64,000 nucleotides of DNA from positions 26,199,540 to 26,263,539 of the forward strand of contig CM055111.1 in assembly GCA_029204225.1 (NCBI GenBank), written 5' to 3'. The DNA is from Diphasiastrum complanatum. Lineage: Eukaryota; Streptophyta; Lycopodiopsida; Lycopodiales; Lycopodiaceae. Below are positions 59,636 through 64,000 of this stretch, piece by piece. The notes beneath the pieces are model-generated. The model did no database searches. It saw only the letters and a program-made list of their open reading frames with translations, and was not told where the DNA came from. The first letter of the stretch is position 1. Each line of letters opens with the position of its first letter. The position numbers and the translations under genes were made by a program.

Positions 59636-59640
59636 GGCTC

Positions 59641-61939
59641 CAACTAGCTTAGGTTGGGTAGATAGGTGAAGAAGAGAGGAGGCTAAACTTGCAAAAGGAA
59701 TATGTGCATGGGCTAGAAACTTATATAAAAGGGGTAGGTTACAATGCCATGCATTGTTTGTTGCATGATCACTGGGCCCCTACTTGATGATTAATTGCGT
59801 GTACTTCAATCAAAATTGCTCAAAAGCTCATGTTTAAAAACTATAATTTAAGTTTTAATTCTTGTTATACAAGTTTCAACTTTCTCTTAGCCAATTATTA
59901 TACAGTATGTTGGTACTTGTATACTCAAATAATTACTATTATACTTGATAGTTGACAACCAAGTTACACAAACCCACCAACATGTGTAAATGTACACATA
60001 AAAAATGCTACCTTCCTAAGATGAATCATTAAACTTGTGTACATGAATCTCAGTGTGCCTATGTTACAATTACACGATTCTATAAATGATAAAAAAAACT
60101 GACTCAGGCTGTTCAAGGATCGGGTTCATAAAAAAGTTTCAAACGACCCCCTCCCAACAAAAATCCTTTCTAATTCGAATTAGGAGCTTCTATTCGATAT
60201 TTGATCGAATCGCGGTTCAATGAAACTATTTAATATGGGCACAACAAACACCTGCAGTAAATGATTTTAAACATCTTTTTTTCATGGTGGTCAGTTCAGT
60301 GGTATACTTATCACAATGCAGTAGTATAATTGCGCATTGACTGAATAGTCTCTGAATCGAATACTTTTGTCTGTACAAACACTCATCTTGCAAACTCAAA
60401 AGCCAAGGCTGATCCTAGACCTATACCTGTTCACTATTCGTAGTCATGCTTTTCAAATGAAGAGAACAATCTGTCCATCAACACTTGCCAAAAGCTCGTG
60501 AGAAATGATTTCTGGGAGTTCGAAGATATTATCCGAAATCCCTCTAGATGACATCCTGAAAAGCTTGACGAAAGTTCTTGCATCTACAATGGGCACATTC
60601 CTCAAAAATTCCCAACAACAGCGACCAAAATCTCAATGATCTTCTTAATGTACTTAGACACAGGGTAAAGTCTACAAAATAGAAGCACATAGAGTTGTCT
60701 CCTACTACAAGTAACAGCACAAAATAAGTACCAGGTTTTCCGCAATTTTTCCTGTAGCAATCACCGACTACATCTTAAAACAAAGCCATAAATATTTGTA
60801 AAAATCTACAGACAATAAGAGGTAAAAAGATACATCGTTTGAATGTAAAACCCAGCATCATTCAGAACGGAATGGAAGACAGCACAAAACATTTTTCCAG
60901 TGTGGCTTACCGAGTGAAGCAATTATTCTGTATTTTCAATGAAGCCGCGGCATATTTGCTGCAAGTAGATGCTTGTGCATCATCACAGGACAACCTATAG
61001 TCAGTCATTTGCAGCAAATCTGAACCCTAACCCTAACCTTAAACCTCAGCATCTTGATACTTTGCTATATCTCTTGTATTGGAACTAAACTCTAAAGCTG
61101 AAAACACTGCGGTTTCAAGTAAAGACTCAAGACCATAAGCAAAGCATACAAGGTATTGTATCTTGTCTCAATGTATGGTGACTTTCTCTTATTAATCCCT
61201 AATATTAAGCCCATAATGCATGTTATTTGATAATTGTTATGAATTAGTTCTCCTTTCTTCAATGAATCTCTTAATACTCCTTGCTTTATTAAAATAATTT
61301 TTACCTTTGCCGCAATAGCAAGCTATTGTGATGATTTGCTAAAATCTGAGTTGCTATTCCGAGTGAATCTGAGCATTAATTGTTTTTATGTTTTATCCTT
61401 CTAGAATGAAATCATTGTTTTTCTCATCTTTTAATTATTTCAATGTATCTTGAGCTCACACGGCAAAGCTTATTATGATATTTCACCTTGTTCTTAAAAA
61501 ATTTGACTCCCTAATATTTGACAACAAATAAATGTTATTTGCTAGATGTCAGAGCTTAGTTAATTCCACTCTTCATAAGATCACCTTGGATAAATGCTAA
61601 CGAGATCATAAGTCAACATGGAGGCATACATATTCATTTGCATGATCGTAAATATTTGGCCTCCATTCTCTTAGTCGTGGTCTTGCCTCCAAGCTCGAAG
61701 TAAAGAAAATTAACATCTAGGTTCCAAGCCAACGTCCAATCAATACAAGGTGAGTCTTAAGAGCTTGCAAATATCAGCCAGTCAGCCATTGGAGAGTGAC
61801 AAAGGATGATGAGCCGTGGTCTTAAATTCTTAATAGACTTATGCATAAGATTGTGAGTCATGTATGTTATTGTAATTGCTTAATCTTATACTTTTACATG
61901 TTAATCTTATATCTCACACCTTGACAATGTGATATGATG
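59641..61939. other. spacer, nothing recognised
   Basis: TTATATAAAA near 59730 on the + strand is TATA-like but has no assigned gene. A telomere-like CCCTAACCCTAACC lies at about 61025-61038. No coding frame was supported. Confidence 0.45.
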
Positions 61940-62188
61940 TTAGGTTTGCTGCAATGTTGTTAAGCTGTTCCTCGTAGTGGTTGCCCCTGTGTAGGTAATT
62001 GGGCGGATGGGCCCTATGTTGTGCTTGTGTAATAGCACACAACAACTCTTCATATACCCTACGTGCTGGAACTGTCTTTTTGGTTTGGTTAGGGCAAAGC
62101 AATGCCTTCTGATACGATTAGCACATTCAGCGACAAATTGATATCGTAGTCTACATTCGCTTTGAAAGTGAGTGGTTTCTCCGCACAC
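61940..62188 (-). pseudogene. possible gag zinc-knuckle debris
   Basis: The - strand frame reads CGETTHFQSECRLRYQF. This resembles a CCHC zinc knuckle (CxYCGExGHFQSEC) whose first Cys is lost behind a stop. Nothing around it confirms an element, so this is a weak call. Confidence 0.35.
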
Positions 62189-62398
62189 AAATCATCTCTT
62201 CTGAAGTGCTGAAGGAAAAATGGCATAACCTGTTGAAATTGTCACATCTAACTTGGTTGATGTGTTAGATTTCTTATGCTTAGCCTTAAACAAATCGTTC
62301 AAGTAATGAAGCATCCTGAAAAACCGAAGGCCGACAACATATTTTTTAGGCCTTCACATTTTTCCTTTGAGATTTTTCTATGACTTAGAAATCATTTT

Positions 62399-62620
62399 AA
62401 GGCATCTTTGCCTTTCTCCGCCTTTTTCGCTCCTTAGCGAAAAATGCGACAGACTTGCCAAGTGGCCAGAATAACTTATAAATTATTTTTAAGGCACCTT
62501 CGTCTTTTTTCGCCTTTTTCGCTCCTTAGTGAAAAATGTGACACACTAGCCAAGTGGCCAGAATACCTTAGAAATTATTTTTAAGGCACCTTCGCCTTTT
62601 TCGGCCTTTTTCATTTTTCC
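62399..62620. repeat. 92-bp tandem repeat, about 2.4 copies
   Basis: Units start near 62399, 62491 and 62583 with AAGGCANCTTYGNCTTT. Each contains CGCCTTTTTCGCTCCTTAG, GAAAAATG and GCCAAGTGGCCAGAATA. The third unit is partial. They lie shortly before the copia LTR end and may be part of its U3. Confidence 0.85.
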
Positions 62621-63223
62621 CGCATTTTTTGCTGACCGACTTCGCCAACTTATGAGTAACCCTAAAAACAGCTGGACAAACAAATATCCCAAAGGTGGTT
62701 GGCGGTTACCAACTTTTGTACAGACTAGCATAAATAGCCTTAAAGGCTTGTAAGATATTTCCTCTCTTGAAAATCTCTATATTAGCTGAAACAAACTATA
62801 TAAGTGTTCATTTTTTTAGAATTTCTCTTTAAATTAGAGTTATCTGTAGCCAGCGTTATCACGCTCAGCAAGCTGAAGTTATTACTTCAAGCCATTGTAC
62901 TCAATGTTGATATTTATCAGAGTGCAATTTTTGTCTCACTACTGCGTCGTTCATTTGCGCAAACTGTATGAATTCTTCTACTTGAATATTTCTGCTGCTA
63001 ACTATTGCGTTTCCGTTCCTACACACCTACGCTTTGAGCAATCGAGCCTTCGTTGCGCTCACAACCACCGTTTTACGACATGGTATCAAAGCGGACTTTT
63101 CAGTAATCTGCATTTTTACTGCGGATTATCAGTCTTGTTTCTATCAAGACATCTTTCTAGCAAACGCGTAGCCAACAGTATTCCGATAGTCATTGTTTTT
63201 ACCAACGATCTCGTTCAACCAGA

Positions 63224-64000
63224 ATGGATCCATCATCCAGTTCATCTCTCATTGACAAACTCGATGGAGATAACTACCATCTCTGGAAATTCAAGATGAA
63301 GGTTATACTTCTAGCCAAAGAACTGTGGGACATCGTTGATGGCACAGAACTAAAACCAGAAGGTGATGCAGCCGTCATCACCAAGTGGAGACTGAGAGAT
63401 GGCAAAGCATTTGCCATGATCACCCTCAACATCACGGACTCTTTGATCAGCCACATACGTGCTGCTCAGAGAGCTAAGGATGCATGGGACATCCTAGCAA
63501 CTCTCTACGACATAAGAGATGTTACATCCAAGCTCCATCTAAGGAAGAAATTCTTCAACCTCAGAATGTCTGAAGCAGATAGTGTTTCAAGTCACCTCAA
63601 CACTTTCAAAAATCTTATGGAGCAAATGACTGCAACAAGCTCAGTCATAGAAGATTCTGATGCACTCGTGACTCTATTATCGAGTCTACCTGAAGCCTAC
63701 GAAAATTGGATAATGGCAATTTCTACCTAGAAGCACCTCACTCTATCAAGAGTAATCTCGTTGCTCCTACAAGAGGAGATCAGAAGATCAGCATCCTCCT
63801 CAGGCTCAGGGTCGGATCCTCAAGTTCTATATTCAAAAAATCAGAAGTTTAGATCCAAGAGATCTACAAAGTCAGGCTCTACTGACAAAAAGAGCAACAT
63901 GCATTCTGGACCAAATTTCGGTTCAGGATCAAATTCAAGCTCTTCATCATTCCAACCTGTGCAGAAACTATTCTGCAGATACTGTAACAGGACTGGTCAC
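63224..64000 (+). pseudogene. copia gag with in-frame amber stop (partial)
   Basis: Starts MDPSSSSSLIDKLDGDNYHLW, cut here to its key part: the KLDGDNYHLWKFKM block typical of copia gag, then LWDIVDG, AKDAWDIL, LSSLPEAYENW. A TAG at 63728-63730 interrupts it, but the same frame stays open afterwards (LSRVISLLLQEEIRRS) to the window edge, where FCRYCNRTGH begins a CCHC knuckle. So this is one gag with a single stop codon. Confidence 0.85.

Larger units (their letters stand above)
58000..59640 (-). mobile_element. condensed Ty3/gypsy element (gag, short RNase H piece, 3' LTR)
   Basis: On the - strand: gag (59635 downward), a short RNase H block (MDASDFAIGVVLYQDGR at about 58841-58895), the end of pol, a polypurine tract (GGGGGAGGGAA at 58595-58605) and a 3' LTR ending (on +) at 58594. 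The tract and the LTR start (TGTTAGGGACC) are like those of the gypsy element at 33.4 kb, so the two are related families. Protease, most of RT and integrase are missing. The 5' LTR was not found. Confidence 0.7.
62231..64000 (+). mobile_element. 5' part of a second Ty1/copia element, cut by the window end
   Basis: The primer-binding site TGGTATCAAAGC is at 63081-63092, directly after an LTR ending ACGACA at 63080. CTATATAAG near 62796 is a TATA box in the LTR. The left LTR edge is uncertain; TGTTGAAATT at 62231 is one candidate. Gag follows at 63224. The family differs from the copia element at 20.7 kb by sequence. Confidence 0.75.

Noticed and set aside
61020-61045. Interstitial telomere sequence
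   Set aside because: Only two CCCTAAC units, not the usual plant CCCTAAA, and no array; chance or promoter-type telo box.

Overview
This is nuclear DNA of a land plant, most likely a seed plant; the species cannot be told from the window. Reasons: AT-rich spacers, GT-AG introns, a plant-type 20S proteasome beta-1 gene, a plant inositol-polyphosphate 5-phosphatase, a long intronless P-class pentatricopeptide-repeat (PPR) gene, and dense decayed Ty1/copia and Ty3/gypsy retrotransposons. No bacterial operon, CRISPR array or rRNA gene was seen.

Three host genes are supported. (1) 2220-5198, + strand: a seven-exon gene for a 431-residue inositol-polyphosphate 5-phosphatase with all family motifs. 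(2) 16782-40078, - strand: PBA1, the catalytic beta-1 (caspase-like) subunit of the 20S proteasome. Nine exons were rebuilt by hand; they give 237 residues spread over 23.3 kb because introns 3 (6.5 kb) and 6 (9.7 kb) are full of transposons. (3) 45251-48472, - strand: a single-exon 1073-residue PPR protein with about 25 P motifs, probably an organelle RNA-binding factor.

Layout: 0-2.2 kb is 5' flank and leader. 2.2-5.2 kb is the phosphatase. 5.2-16.7 kb holds a tRNA-derived SINE head, a scrambled Ty3/gypsy gag and protease relic, a 128-bp compound hairpin and long unrecognised spacer. 16.8-40.1 kb is PBA1; its introns carry a 4.85-kb integrase-deleted copia element, a gypsy relic, two LINE 3' ends, a gypsy RT fragment and a 3.2-kb gypsy element with its target duplication. 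40.1-45 kb is the PBA1 promoter and spacer. 45.2-48.5 kb is the PPR gene. 50.4-52.9 kb is a foldback element with long minisatellite arms. 54.0-54.6 kb is a second, smaller foldback element. 54.6-56.3 kb is a decayed Penelope-like reverse-transcriptase element with its endonuclease-like part at the N-terminal side. 57.8-59.6 kb is a condensed gypsy element. 62-64 kb is the 5' end of another copia element.

Most notable: the Penelope-like relic with permuted domains; the large foldback element; (GA)n arrays sitting 25-26 nt upstream of two consecutive PBA1 3' splice sites; the copia element whose long terminal repeat appears to begin inside the pol reading frame; and the PPR array, whose recognition sequence can be partly read from the code. 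The host genes do not form one pathway: the phosphatase acts in phosphoinositide signalling, PBA1 in protein turnover and the PPR protein in organelle RNA processing.
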